Notes: generated from the letters alone by a model not told the origin. A stretch of DNA of 43,912 bases from Nocardioidaceae bacterium (GCA_013697905.1 JACCVZ010000006.1:1-43912); one strand, 5' to 3'; positions 1-9,527 are shown, counted from the first letter of the stretch. Program-made: numbers and translations.

Positions 1-1
1 G

Positions 2-364
2 ATCGAGGAGGTCCAGCCTCGCAGCGGGTCGGTCGATGACCGGGCCGAGCGTGGCCTGAGCATCACCTGCCGCGGCGTCGTCCACCTGTACCGCACCTTC
101 GAGGGACACGACGTGGTGGCACTGCAGGGTGTCGACCTCGACATCGTGGCCGGGGAGCGGGTCGCGTTCCTCGGGCCGTCGGGGTCGGGCAAGTCGACGC
201 TGCTGACGTTGTTCCGCGTCGGTTCCGAGGGGCAAGCCCCGTTAGCACCGGCGTCACGATCGCCTATCGCCCGAGCGGCCCGCGAGCCGTCGCGGCAGCA
301 GCCACTGCGGCTGAGCGCGGGGGCGCCGACCAGCTGGCCGGCTCGTTCGGCGTACCGACGGTGA
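2..364 (+). pseudogene. ABC transporter ATP-binding protein fragment (LolD/MacB-type), disrupted after Walker A
   Basis: Frame open from the window edge: ...CRGVVHLYRTFEGHDVVALQGVDLDIVAGERVAFLGPSGSGKSTLLTLF, then low-complexity non-ABC residues and a stop at 364. No Q-loop, signature motif or Walker B. Confidence 0.75.
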
Positions 365-3176
365 CGCTGCGCTCCGACCCCGACTGGCTGAGCCAGGTGT
401 TCGGCCTTCCCTACGACGGCCACGTTGTGCTGATGGCGAAGGACGGCAGCTGCGAGCGGCTGGTCATCAAGGGTCGCTGCCCCAGCAAGCCGGGTGAGGT
501 GTTGTTGCACGAGCTGGACAGTGTCGACACGGACGTCGCTGTCGGCGAGACCGTCCCCTTCAAAGGACTCCGCTCCGACCTCACCGTCGTGGGTACCTAC
601 ACCATCCCGGCCGAAGCGTCGGGGTTCTTCTTCGACGAGAGCCGGACCGCGCGGGTGCCGTACTCCCCGTCGTCGACCGGTCCCGGCGTCTACAACCCCG
701 CGCCGTTGTTCGTGGACCGCTCCACCTTCGACGCGCTCCCTGCCCGAGGGTGGGAGGTGCTGGTCGACAGGCGGTTGGCGACGGGTCCGACGACCCAGTC
801 CAGCGACGTCCGGGCGGCGGCGAGGGTGGTGCAGGACCCGCCTTCCGAGCTGCGCGGGCTCGACGGCGGGCGTTACAGAATGACCAGTGACTCGACGCTG
901 CCGTTCCTGCTCAAGGAGATCGACAGCAACCGCGCCACAGCGCGGGCGACCGTCACACCGGCTGTCGTCTCGCTGGTGCTGGTGCTGGTGGCGCTGGCCT
1001 TGCTGGTGCGGCTGTTGGGCGCGGCTGCCGACCAGCGGCGGGCGGAGCTGGCACTCGGTTCGCTGCGGGGGCTGTCGCGGCGTCAGATGTGGGCTTTCGG
1101 TCTGGCCGAACCGGCCACGATCCTGGCGATCGCGACGCCGGTCGGGGTGGCGCTCGGCTACCTGTCCGCCGAGCAGCTGGCGCGAGCCTGGCTCGAGCCC
1201 GGGCTGCACACCCCGCTGGGACTGGCCAGCCTGTCCGCCGCGGCGTTGGTACTCGTCGCGACGCTCGGTGCCACCGTGCTCACCGTGCGCAGGGCGCTCG
1301 CCGAGCCTTTGTCGTCACAGCACGCCGGCGTACGCCGACCTCAGCGCGGCAACCGCTTCGCGCTGGTGGCCCAGATGGCGCTCATCGCCGCGGCCGTTGC
1401 CCTTGTCGCAACCGCCCTGACGGCGAAAGGCCGGTCGAAACCGGAGACGAGCGATCTGCTGCTGCCGCTGGTGCTGGCACTGGCCACCGGACTGATCGTC
1501 GGCTGGATGGCCGTGCAGGTGGCCCGTGGGTGGGCGCAACACACGGCCAGACGGCGCGGAATCGCCGGCTTCGTGTCCGCGCGCGCCGTGAGCCGTCGGC
1601 AGGAGGGCAGTCTGGTCATCTTGCCGTTGACCGCTGCGCTGGCGATCTCGGTGTTCGCCGCCGGCGTCTACTCGGCAGCAAGCGACTGGCGCGCGAGCAC
1701 CGCGGCCACCCGCGTCGGGGCGGCGTACTCCTTCACCTCGAGCACGCCGCTGGCCGAGACCGTCGCGGCCACCCACGAGATCGACCCTGACGGGCGGTGG
1801 CTGATGGCGGCGGGGGTGCTGATCTACGCCGACGTAGGGGAGAAGCTGATCGTCGACGCGCCGCGCCTCGGCCGGGTGGCGGAGTGGCCAACGTCCTGGA
1901 CACCGGGGCTGGACGCGGTGGACGTGTCGCGGGCTCTTTCACCGACGCGACCGCCGATGACGTTCACCGGCGCCACGCTGGCGATGACCGGTGACAACCA
2001 GCTCAGCGCCCCGGACGGCAGCGACAACGCCGACAGCATCTCGATCGGGGTGAGGATGGAGACCGCCAAGGGGAAGCAACGCGTCGCCTTCCTCGGACCG
2101 TACCGGCCTGGGGAGTCCACCGCGGTCACACGGGTACCCTTCTGCGCCGGCGGTTGCACGGTGCGGACCGTGTCGTTCGGGCCCTCGGCGGCTTCCCCGT
2201 CGAACTTGGTGGGATCGTTCGAGATCGCGAAGATCTCCGTCGACGGGCGTCTGAGAGAGTCGTTGCTGGACGGCGGGGCCTGGCAACCCGTCTCGCTCGT
2301 GAGCGACGCGCGCCCACCGACCGCCGTACCCATGGCCGACGGCGGCCGGTTGAAGGTAGCAGTAGACACGCACGGCGAGGTCGCCCTGATGCAGATCAGT
2401 CCTGCCGATGTGCCCACGGTGCGACCGGTGCTGCTCGGCCGCAGCGCGCGGATGTCGGTACGGGGACGAAGCGGCGACACCGAGCTGCTCGAGACCGGCG
2501 CGACTGACGGGTTGGCCGTGCGTCCGGTCGCGACGGCCGACTCGATGCCGTTCCTCGGGCCGCGCGGACTGATGATCGACTACACGATGTTCACCCGTGA
2601 CAACCCTGTCTCCGAGGCGCAGACAGAGGTGCATGTGCTGGCGCGTTCCGACACGCCGAAGCCGGTTCTGGACGCGTTGGCCGGCCGCGGCATCTCCACA
2701 CCTGTCTCGTTGAGCCAGATCAAGAGCGTGCTCGACCAGGACGCGTACGCGCTGTCGCTCAACCTCTACCTGGTGGCGGCGTTCGCGGCGATCGGCCTGG
2801 CCATGGCCGGTCTCATGGTGACGTTGCTCGTGCAGATGCCCGATCGCCGGCGTGACTCCGCATCACTTCGGGTGGTCGGGTTCGGCGCCGACACGTCATG
2901 CAGGCCGTGTTCGTCGAGATCTGTGCCGTGCTGGGGGTCGCCGGTCTCGCCGGGATCGCGGCAGGGGCGCTCTCGCAGTACCTCGTCGTGCGCAGCGTCA
3001 CGCTCGGACGCGTCGACGACATCCGGACTCCGCGCGTCGTCGACTCGCTGGATCTTCCTGGCCTGAGTCTGCTGGTCGGTGCCGTCACGATGGTCTTGGT
3101 GGTGCTGGCCACCACAGTCGCTGCGCTCGCGGTCCGTCGTGCCCGCGCCGCCACGCTGCGCGAGTCCACCCGGTGA
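241..3176 (+). pseudogene. FtsX-like ABC permease (MacB-type), N-terminus probably lost at the junction and frameshifted near 2885-2898
   Basis: Frame 1 ORF (361-3066) has several TM segments (VVSLVLVLVALALLVRLLGAAADQRRAELALGSLRGLSRRQMW). It leaves the permease sequence after LRVVGFGAD, and the frame 3 ORF 2898-3176 (MQAVFVEICAVLGVAGLAGIAAG...ALAVRRARAATLRESTR) supplies a typical FtsX C-terminus. Confidence 0.8.
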
Positions 3177-3245
3177 CGCGTGGTGCGGTCTCGGGGGGGC
3201 GGCTTGTCGGCGTACGGCGGGGTCTGGGCTGGATAGGGTCGTCTG

Positions 3246-3782
3246 ATGGCGCGCAAGTCACCGCTCCCGTTCGACCCGATTGCCGAAGCGGCTCGACAGT
3301 GGGGTCTGCGCTGGGACGGAGTCGCCGAGATGCGGGCCGTCACCAGCCTGATGCGGGTGCAGCAACTGGTGCTGGGAGAGCTCGACGAGCTGCTTCGCAC
3401 GCACGGGTTGACGTTCGCGCGATACGAAGCGCTGGTGCTGCTGACCTTCTCCCGGCACGGGTCGCTGCCGCTGGGCAAGATGGGGGAGCGACTGCAGGTG
3501 CACCCGACGTCGATCACGTCGATCATCGACCGGCTCGAGGCGTCGGGCCACGTCGTACGCCGACCGCACCCGACCGACGGTCGCACGATCTTGGCCGAGA
3601 TCACCGAGTCCGGTCGAGACTTGGCCGAGAAGGCCACCGCGGACCTGGTCAAGGCTGACTTCGGGGTGGGAGTGCTGGCCGGTCCCGACTTGGACTCCTT
3701 GACCGCCTTGTTGCGGCCGATTCGGCTCGCCGCCGGTGACTTTCGACCAGACACGGCACCGACCAGATCTGATACCCGTTGA
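3246..3782 (+). CDS. MarR family transcriptional regulator
   Basis: winged-helix MarR pattern: GLTFARYEALVLLTFSRHGSLPLGKMGERLQVHPTSITSIIDRLEASGHVVRRPHPTDGRTILAEIT. Confidence 0.92.
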   Translation: MARKSPLPFDPIAEAARQWGLRWDGVAEMRAVTSLMRVQQLVLGELDELLRTHGLTFARYEALVLLTFSRHGSLPLGKMGERLQVHPTSITSIIDRLEASGHVVRRPHPTDGRTILAEITESGRDLAEKATADLVKADFGVGVLAGPDLDSLTALLRPIRLAAGDFRPDTAPTRSDTR

Positions 3783-3844
3783 CCCGTCACATATGCGCGT
3801 TGACCCGTCACTTATGCGCGTTTGACCCGGCAGATGTGACGGGT
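3778..3844. repeat. 21-bp tandem repeat (x2 plus a degenerate third) ending in an inverted copy
   Basis: GTTGACCCGTCACATATGCGC (3778-3798), GTTGACCCGTCACTTATGCGC (3799-3819), GTTTGACCCGG..., then CAGATGTGACGGGT (3831-3844), which is the reverse complement of ACCCGTCACATCTG and matches 3782-3795 at 13/14 positions. Confidence 0.85.
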
Positions 3845-3887
3845 GAGCGAGGACGGTTGGTGCCGGGTGGGGCCCTGTCGTAGACTT

Positions 3888-3907
3888 TTAGTTGGACGTC
3901 CAACTAA
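3888..3907. promoter_or_regulatory. Perfect 20-bp palindrome, candidate MarR/TetR operator
   Basis: TTAGTTGGAC|GTCCAACTAA, centred about 53 bp upstream of the likely mutase ATG (3951). Confidence 0.7.
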
Positions 3908-3950
3908 GTGGCCGGGTCACCATCTCGGCGCCCCTTGCGAGGATTCAGGC

Positions 3951-5720
3951 ATGAGCGATACCCCCAGCACGTCGAACCACGCGGACATCGAGGCAGGTCG
4001 TCAACGTTGGCAGCAGCGCTACGACGCATCCCGGGTCCGTGACGCCGACTTCACCACGCTCTCGGGCGCCGAGGTCGCGCCGGTCTACGGTCCCGCAGAG
4101 GGCAGGCACTACGCCGGGTTCGAGCAGATCGGCTGGCCGGGCGAGTTCCCGTTCACCCGAGGGCTCCACGCAACCGGCTACCGCGGGCGTGCGTGGACCG
4201 TCCGGCAGTTTGCCGGCTTCGGCAACGCTGCGCAGACCAACGAGCGCTACCGGATGATCTTGGAGCAAGGCGGCGGCGGCCTGTCGGTCGCCTTCGACAT
4301 GCCGACCTTGATGGGACGCGACAGCGACGACCCCCAGGCACTCGGTGAAGTGGGCCACTGCGGCGTGGCGATCGACACTGCGGCAGACATGGAGGCGCTG
4401 TTCGACAGCATCGTTCTCGAAGACGTCACGACGTCGATGACGATCTCCGGGCCAGCGGTCCCCGTCTTCTGCATGTATCTCGTCGCGGCCGAACGCCAGG
4501 GCGCCGACATCGGGAAGCTCAACGGCACTCTGCAGACCGACATCTTCAAGGAGTACATCGCCCAGAAGGAGTGGATCTTCGGTCCCGAGCCGCACCTGCG
4601 CTTGATCGGGGACCTGATGGAGTACTGCGCGCGCGACATCCCGGCGTACAAGCCGCTGTCCGTCTCCGGTTATCACATCCGTGAGGCCGGCTCGACCGCT
4701 GCGCAGGAGCTCGCCTTTACCCTCGCGGACGGGTTCGGATACGTCGAGCTCGGCCTGTCCCGCGGCCTCGACATCGAGAAGTTCGCGCCTGGGCTGTCGT
4801 TCTTCTTCGACGCCCACCTCGACTTCTTCGAGGAGATCGCCAAGTTCCGTGCCGCTCGCCGCATCTGGGCGCGTTGGTTGCGCGACGTCTACGGCGCGAA
4901 GACCGAGAAGGCACAAGGGCTGCGCTTCCACACCCAGACCGCCGGGGTGTCGCTGACCGCTCAGCAGCCGTACAACAACGTCGTGCGGACCGCCGTCGAG
5001 GCGCTGTCGGCGGTGCTCGGAGGCACCAACTCGCTGCACACGAACGCGCTCGACGAGACGCTCGCGCTGCCGACGGAGCAGGCGGCCGAGATCGCGCTGC
5101 GCACGCAGCTGGTGCTGATGGAAGAGACCGGGGTAGCCAACGTCGCCGACCCGCTCGGCGGATCTTGGTATGTCGAGGCGCTCACCGACAAGATCGAGGC
5201 CGAGGCTTACGCCATCTTCGACAAGATCCTCGAAATCGGTGGTTCGAAGCTCAGGTCCGGCGACACCGGAGCGCTCGCCGAGCAGGTGCGCGCCAGCATC
5301 GGCGACAACCAGGGCGGCGGCTGGCCGATGACGCCTGGCATCCTGCGGGGCATCGAGGACGGCTGGTTCATGTCCGAGATCGCCGAGGCGGCGTTCCAGT
5401 ACCAGACGGCCCTCGAGAAGCAGGAGAAGCTGGTGGTCGGGGTCAACTGCCACACCTCGACGGTCAGCGGCGAGCTCGAGATCCTCCGGGTGTCCCACGA
5501 GGTCGAGGTCGAGCAGGTGCGTGAGCTGGTCGATCGCCGTGCGGCGCGCGACCAGCATGCGGTCGGAGCGGCGCTGGCCACCATGGTCGACGTCTCGCGC
5601 ACCGACGCCAACATGATCCCGGCGATGCTCGAGGCGGTCCGCGTCGAAGCCACCTTGGGCGAGATCTGTGACGCGTTGCGCGCCGAGTGGGGCGAGTACC
5701 GCGAGCCCGCGCGTTTCTGA
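3951..5720 (+). CDS. Acyl-CoA mutase large subunit (IcmA-like, methylmalonyl-CoA mutase family), without B12-binding domain
   Basis: MCM-family motifs [124 protein letters not shown]; start at 3951 preferred over 3843. Confidence 0.9.
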   Translation: MSDTPSTSNHADIEAGRQRWQQRYDASRVRDADFTTLSGAEVAPVYGPAEGRHYAGFEQIGWPGEFPFTRGLHATGYRGRAWTVRQFAGFGNAAQTNERYRMILEQGGGGLSVAFDMPTLMGRDSDDPQALGEVGHCGVAIDTAADMEALFDSIVLEDVTTSMTISGPAVPVFCMYLVAAERQGADIGKLNGTLQTDIFKEYIAQKEWIFGPEPHLRLIGDLMEYCARDIPAYKPLSVSGYHIREAGSTAAQELAFTLADGFGYVELGLSRGLDIEKFAPGLSFFFDAHLDFFEEIAKFRAARRIWARWLRDVYGAKTEKAQGLRFHTQTAGVSLTAQQPYNNVVRTAVEALSAVLGGTNSLHTNALDETLALPTEQAAEIALRTQLVLMEETGVANVADPLGGSWYVEALTDKIEAEAYAIFDKILEIGGSKLRSGDTGALAEQVRASIGDNQGGGWPMTPGILRGIEDGWFMSEIAEAAFQYQTALEKQEKLVVGVNCHTSTVSGELEILRVSHEVEVEQVRELVDRRAARDQHAVGAALATMVDVSRTDANMIPAMLEAVRVEATLGEICDALRAEWGEYREPARF

Positions 5721-5737
5721 CGCCCCCCGATCCGTGC

Positions 5738-5815
5738 CGTCGGTTCCTTCGGATTCGTCCGGGCGGCTCAGGCTGGGTTTGTGGGCCGTGGGTCGGACGA
5801 ATCGGGGGAGCGGCG
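5738..5815. repeat. Dispersed inverted-repeat element, copy 1 (arms 5750-5761 / 5794-5804)
   Basis: CGGATTCGTCCG ... CGGACGAATCGGGGGAGCGG in the convergent junction; related copy at 42012-42080. Confidence 0.6.
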
Positions 5816-6838
5816 GACGCCTGACTGAAGATAGCCGACCCCCGAGCCGCCGTCCACGACCGCGACCGCTTGCTCGATGCGGCGTGCAGTGAAGTCGCGG
5901 CAGCGCTCGCGAACCTGCTGGCGCGTACACAGCTCAGCGGTGACGATCTCGCGAGGTTCCGGCACGACAGCGTCCACGATCGACGGGTCGTGCACGCCGC
6001 CGTCGAAGACGAGGCACAAGGCGTCGTCCCAGCCCGACCACGGCGGGAGCCAGTCCACCACGAGGAGCCCCCGTGCCGGCAGGTCGAGCGCCAGCTCCTC
6101 CGTGACCTCGCGGGTGACCGCTACCACGGGCGACTCGCCCACCTCGACGACCCCACCTGGCAGATCCCAGTCGGACTTGTAGGTGAGCTGGCACAGCAGC
6201 ACTCGCTGCTCGTGGTCTCTGACCAGCAGCTGCGAGATGGCGCGCTTGCGCGGAAGGCCGGCGTTGAGGATCGCTCGGAACCCCTCGGCCCTCGACGGCT
6301 CGACGTCAGCGGCCAGCCGCGCGAGGATGACGTGGTCACGGCGCTTGCCGCCGATCGTCTCGTGCTGGCGCAACAACCCCTCACGCCGGAGGCCGGCGCG
6401 GCTGGCGACGCGTAACGACCGGGTGTTCTCCGGGTCGACCCGCGCCTCGACCCGAGCCATATTGAGCTGCTCGAACGCGTAGCTGATGAGCAGTCGCAAC
6501 GCCCGGGTGGCGAGACCTTGTCCGCGCATGCCGCTGTAGAGCGCCCACGAGAGCTCGCCGCGTCCGTCCCCGCGGCTGCGGATGTCGACGGATCCGGCCG
6601 GCTTGTCGTCGTACTCGACCAGGAAGACGACGATCGCTCGGTCGTTTGCATACTGCTCCCGCCAGTGCTGCACCGCCGCCGCATGTTGCTCGTACGTCGG
6701 CACGACGACCGGGAAGCCGAACCAGCGGGCGATCTCCTCGTCGTGGGACAGTCGAGCCGGCTCGATGTCGCTGTCACGCCACGGCCGTAGCACTACGACT
6801 CCGTCAGTGAGCGTCGGTTGTGGGGGAACCGTGGACAC
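5768..6838 (-). CDS. GNAT N-acetyltransferase - NUDIX hydrolase fusion protein
   Basis: N-terminal GNAT (RGQGLATRALRLLISYAFEQLNMARVEARVDPENTRSLRVASRAGLRREG) and C-terminal NUDIX box GGVVEVGESPVVAVTREVTEEL (Gx5Ex7REVTEEL) in one frame; GTG start at 6838. Confidence 0.88.
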   Translation of the reverse strand: MSTVPPQPTLTDGVVVLRPWRDSDIEPARLSHDEEIARWFGFPVVVPTYEQHAAAVQHWREQYANDRAIVVFLVEYDDKPAGSVDIRSRGDGRGELSWALYSGMRGQGLATRALRLLISYAFEQLNMARVEARVDPENTRSLRVASRAGLRREGLLRQHETIGGKRRDHVILARLAADVEPSRAEGFRAILNAGLPRKRAISQLLVRDHEQRVLLCQLTYKSDWDLPGGVVEVGESPVVAVTREVTEELALDLPARGLLVVDWLPPWSGWDDALCLVFDGGVHDPSIVDAVVPEPREIVTAELCTRQQVRERCRDFTARRIEQAVAVVDGGSGVGYLQSGVRRSPDSSDPRPTNPA

Positions 6839-6906
6839 GCGTGCCAGCCTAATGTCGCCTGTCGAGCCGTGGGAGGGCACGCCGCGCACGGCACTAGGAT
6901 GAGGCC

Positions 6907-7854
6907 ATGACGGTTCCGCAGTTCTCGCGCCCCGGCGCGATCGACCTGTCCTCGCTGCGTAAGTCCGGCGGCACGTCGACAGCCGCACCGGGGGCTGGGC
7001 CTGGTGTCGCCGCCGGCACCGGTCGTTACTCGTTCGACGTCGCGAGCGAGCAGGCTTTGCGTAGCGAGGTGGTCGAACGGTCGATGACCGTGGTCGTCAT
7101 CGTCAGCTTCTGGTCGCAGGAGGCGCCCGCCTCGGTCGAGATCAACGATGTCCTGACCAGGATCGCCGACAACTCCGGCGGCCGGTTCCTCTTCGCCCGA
7201 GTCGACGTCGGCGCGCAACCGGCACTCGCGGAGGCACTCGGCATCCCGCAGGTGCCGCTGGTCGTCGCCGCATTGCGTGGTCAGCTCGCGCCACTGATCC
7301 AGGAGCCGCTACCCGAGGCCGAGATGCGGGCACTGGTCGAGCAGATTCTGCAGGCCGCGGTTGCCAACGGCGTCACTGGGACGGCCGAGCCCGTGGGTCC
7401 GGCGGCGGAAGAGCTCTCGCAGGATGCCGATGTGGTCGAGCCCGAAGCTCGGTTCCCCGAGGCCGAACAGGCGTTGCTCTCGGGGGATCTCGATGCCGCC
7501 GTTTTCGGCTATGAAGAGGCGCTGCGGACCGTCCCCGGCGACCCGGAGGCCCAGCTCGGTCTCGCTCAGGCGAAGCTGCTCAGGCGCACGCAGGGCATCG
7601 ACCCCACCGCCGCCCGGGAAGCGGCGGCGCAGCGACCGGACGACCTGGACACCCAGACGCTGGCAGCCGACCTCGACCTGTTGGGCGGAAACGTCGACGA
7701 TGCGTTCGGGCGGTTGATCGACTTCGTCCGCCAAGTCAGGGGTGACGAGCGAGAGGCGGCGCGCAGACATCTGATCGAGATGTTCGGGGTCGTCGGAGAC
7801 GCCGATACTCGTGTCGCCAAGGCTCGCCAGCAGCTGGCCAGCGCGCTCTTTTGA
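6907..7854 (+). CDS. Thioredoxin-fold/TPR co-chaperone-like protein (CnoX/YbbN family), no CxxC
   Basis: Trx-like segment MTVVVIVSFWSQEAPASVEINDVLTRIADNSGGRFLFARVDVGAQPALAEALGIPQVPLVVA followed by a TPR-like region EAEQALLSGDLDAAVFGYEEALRTVPGDPEAQLGLAQAKLL. Confidence 0.88.
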   Translation: MTVPQFSRPGAIDLSSLRKSGGTSTAAPGAGPGVAAGTGRYSFDVASEQALRSEVVERSMTVVVIVSFWSQEAPASVEINDVLTRIADNSGGRFLFARVDVGAQPALAEALGIPQVPLVVAALRGQLAPLIQEPLPEAEMRALVEQILQAAVANGVTGTAEPVGPAAEELSQDADVVEPEARFPEAEQALLSGDLDAAVFGYEEALRTVPGDPEAQLGLAQAKLLRRTQGIDPTAAREAAAQRPDDLDTQTLAADLDLLGGNVDDAFGRLIDFVRQVRGDEREAARRHLIEMFGVVGDADTRVAKARQQLASALF

Positions 7855-7962
7855 TGGCCGCATCGTGACGACTGCTTCGATGGCGCCTCCGTGGGCAGCC
7901 CTCGCGGTCGTGCCGCCGTCTGACGCGACGACGTTGCGCTGACCGCATGTGGCGGGACTGAC

Positions 7963-8559
7963 GTGCGACGAGCTGGCGGGTGGTTGGTGATCCTGCTCGG
8001 CGCCCTCCTAGTGATCTTCGGCGCTGCCATAGCCGTCCTCTTCGGTCCTGACGACGAGGTGGTGAGTGGCCCACATCCTCTCTCCAGCAAGGGAATCGCG
8101 ATCGCCACCGCGCCCAGCGCGATCGGGTACGCCGGTCCAACGGTGCAGGTCCGCGTCATCTCGGCCGACGAGCGCAGGGTCTTCGTGGGGCTCGCTCACG
8201 ATGTCGACGTGAAGGACTACCTCGCCGATTCGGCATACACCCGAGTCGACATGATCTCGCTGCCCTGGGACACGACGACGAGTCAGGTCGCCGGTGACGA
8301 CAGCGCAGCACGATTGCCGGCCAAGCTGGATTGGTGGCTGGTCAGCGAGACCGCTGTGGGCGAGGCGTCCATGACCTTCACCCTGCCCGACGACTCGGTC
8401 GACGTGGTGGTGACCAACGCCGACCTGCGCCCCGGGGTGCGCATCGAGGCGACGGTCACGGCGCTGCGCAGTGGCGCGTTCGTCGGCGGTCTGGGCATGG
8501 CGGTATTCGGGTTCGGGCTCATGGTCGTCGGGCGGGTCCTGACAGTGAGCCCCGGGTGA
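7963..8559 (+). CDS. Conserved hypothetical membrane protein with N- and C-terminal TM helices
   Basis: GGWLVILLGALLVIFGAAIAVLF and FVGGLGMAVFGFGLMVVGRVLTV flank a soluble domain; GTG start. Confidence 0.7.
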   Translation: MRRAGGWLVILLGALLVIFGAAIAVLFGPDDEVVSGPHPLSSKGIAIATAPSAIGYAGPTVQVRVISADERRVFVGLAHDVDVKDYLADSAYTRVDMISLPWDTTTSQVAGDDSAARLPAKLDWWLVSETAVGEASMTFTLPDDSVDVVVTNADLRPGVRIEATVTALRSGAFVGGLGMAVFGFGLMVVGRVLTVSPG

Positions 8560-9527
8560 GGCGACCCGTCCACCTGCGGGTGTCGTGCCTGGTCGCGTCG
8601 ATCCTGCTCGCTGGCTGCGGGCTGGCGAGCTCCAAGGACAACCTCGACCTGAGCAAGCGCGCCACGACGCTGGCCGCTGCCGACTCCGTCATCGACCGCT
8701 ACAACCGCATCCGGTCGCAAGCAGACGCCGCCGTCGACGCTGGTCTACTCGTCGACGTCGAAGGTGGCCCGCTGCTCGCCGTCGACCGCGGCGCGTTCTA
8801 TCTGCGCCAGCGGCTGGCGGTGAGCACCAAGCCAGTCCACTTCGGGCACACCCGGCTGCTCGTCGCTGCCAACTTCGACGCCTATCCGCTGTGGTTCGCG
8901 ACCGTCACCAAGACTGCAGGAACCGACGAGCTGGTGGCGGCGGTGTTCGTGCGGCGTCGGAGCACGTCACCCTGGCTACTCACCGAGGCGCCGCGGCTCG
9001 CCGGCTCGACCGACGTCGGCGCGGTCGCCCAGCAGGCCGACGGCAGCGCGGTGACCCTCGCCTCCGAGACTGGCCAGTGGTCTGACGGCCGCACGCCGGC
9101 GCGTGGCTTCCCTCAGCGGCTCGTCGACGACTACGCGGCGACCCTCACCGATCCTGACGGACCCGAGGCCGCCGCGTTCGTGAAGGACTCGTTCATCAGC
9201 CAGATGCGCACCCTGGCTGAGGCGCAGCCTGTCGAGAACGTCACCTTCGCCCAGCACTGGTCGGCGATGCCGGTGCGGCACGCCATCCGCCTCTCCGACG
9301 GCGGCGCCTTGGTCTTCGCGACGCTCGAGCGAACCGACCGATACACGGTGAAGCGGAGACGGTCGCTGAGCTTCGCAGGTCTGCAGGCGGCGGCGTACTT
9401 CCCTACTCCGGTCACCAGGTCCGCCACGCTCAATTACCGACACCAGGTGTTGATGCTGGTGCCTGCTGAAGGTAAGCCCCTCGTGATCGGCCAGTACGGC
9501 GGCCTGGTCTCGGCGCGCGGCTCCTGA
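8556..9527 (+). CDS. Putative lipoprotein, translationally coupled to the upstream gene
   Basis: GTG start overlaps the preceding TGA (GTGA, 8556-8559); lipobox VASILLAGC. Confidence 0.78.
   Translation: MRRPVHLRVSCLVASILLAGCGLASSKDNLDLSKRATTLAAADSVIDRYNRIRSQADAAVDAGLLVDVEGGPLLAVDRGAFYLRQRLAVSTKPVHFGHTRLLVAANFDAYPLWFATVTKTAGTDELVAAVFVRRRSTSPWLLTEAPRLAGSTDVGAVAQQADGSAVTLASETGQWSDGRTPARGFPQRLVDDYAATLTDPDGPEAAAFVKDSFISQMRTLAEAQPVENVTFAQHWSAMPVRHAIRLSDGGALVFATLERTDRYTVKRRRSLSFAGLQAAAYFPTPVTRSATLNYRHQVLMLVPAEGKPLVIGQYGGLVSARGS

Noticed and set aside
3843-3950. Mutase start at 3843
   Set aside because: Would put the perfect palindrome inside the coding sequence; MSDTPST at 3951 fits the family better.
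3945-5930. 661-aa minus-strand ORF antisense to the acyl-CoA mutase
   Set aside because: Composition typical of high-GC antisense frames (His/Arg/Asp/Leu-rich); the sense frame has unambiguous mutase motifs.
7940-7968. CCGCATGTGGCGGGACTGACG as a third copy of the paired-motif repeat
   Set aside because: Too degenerate and lacks the paired unit at the expected spacing.
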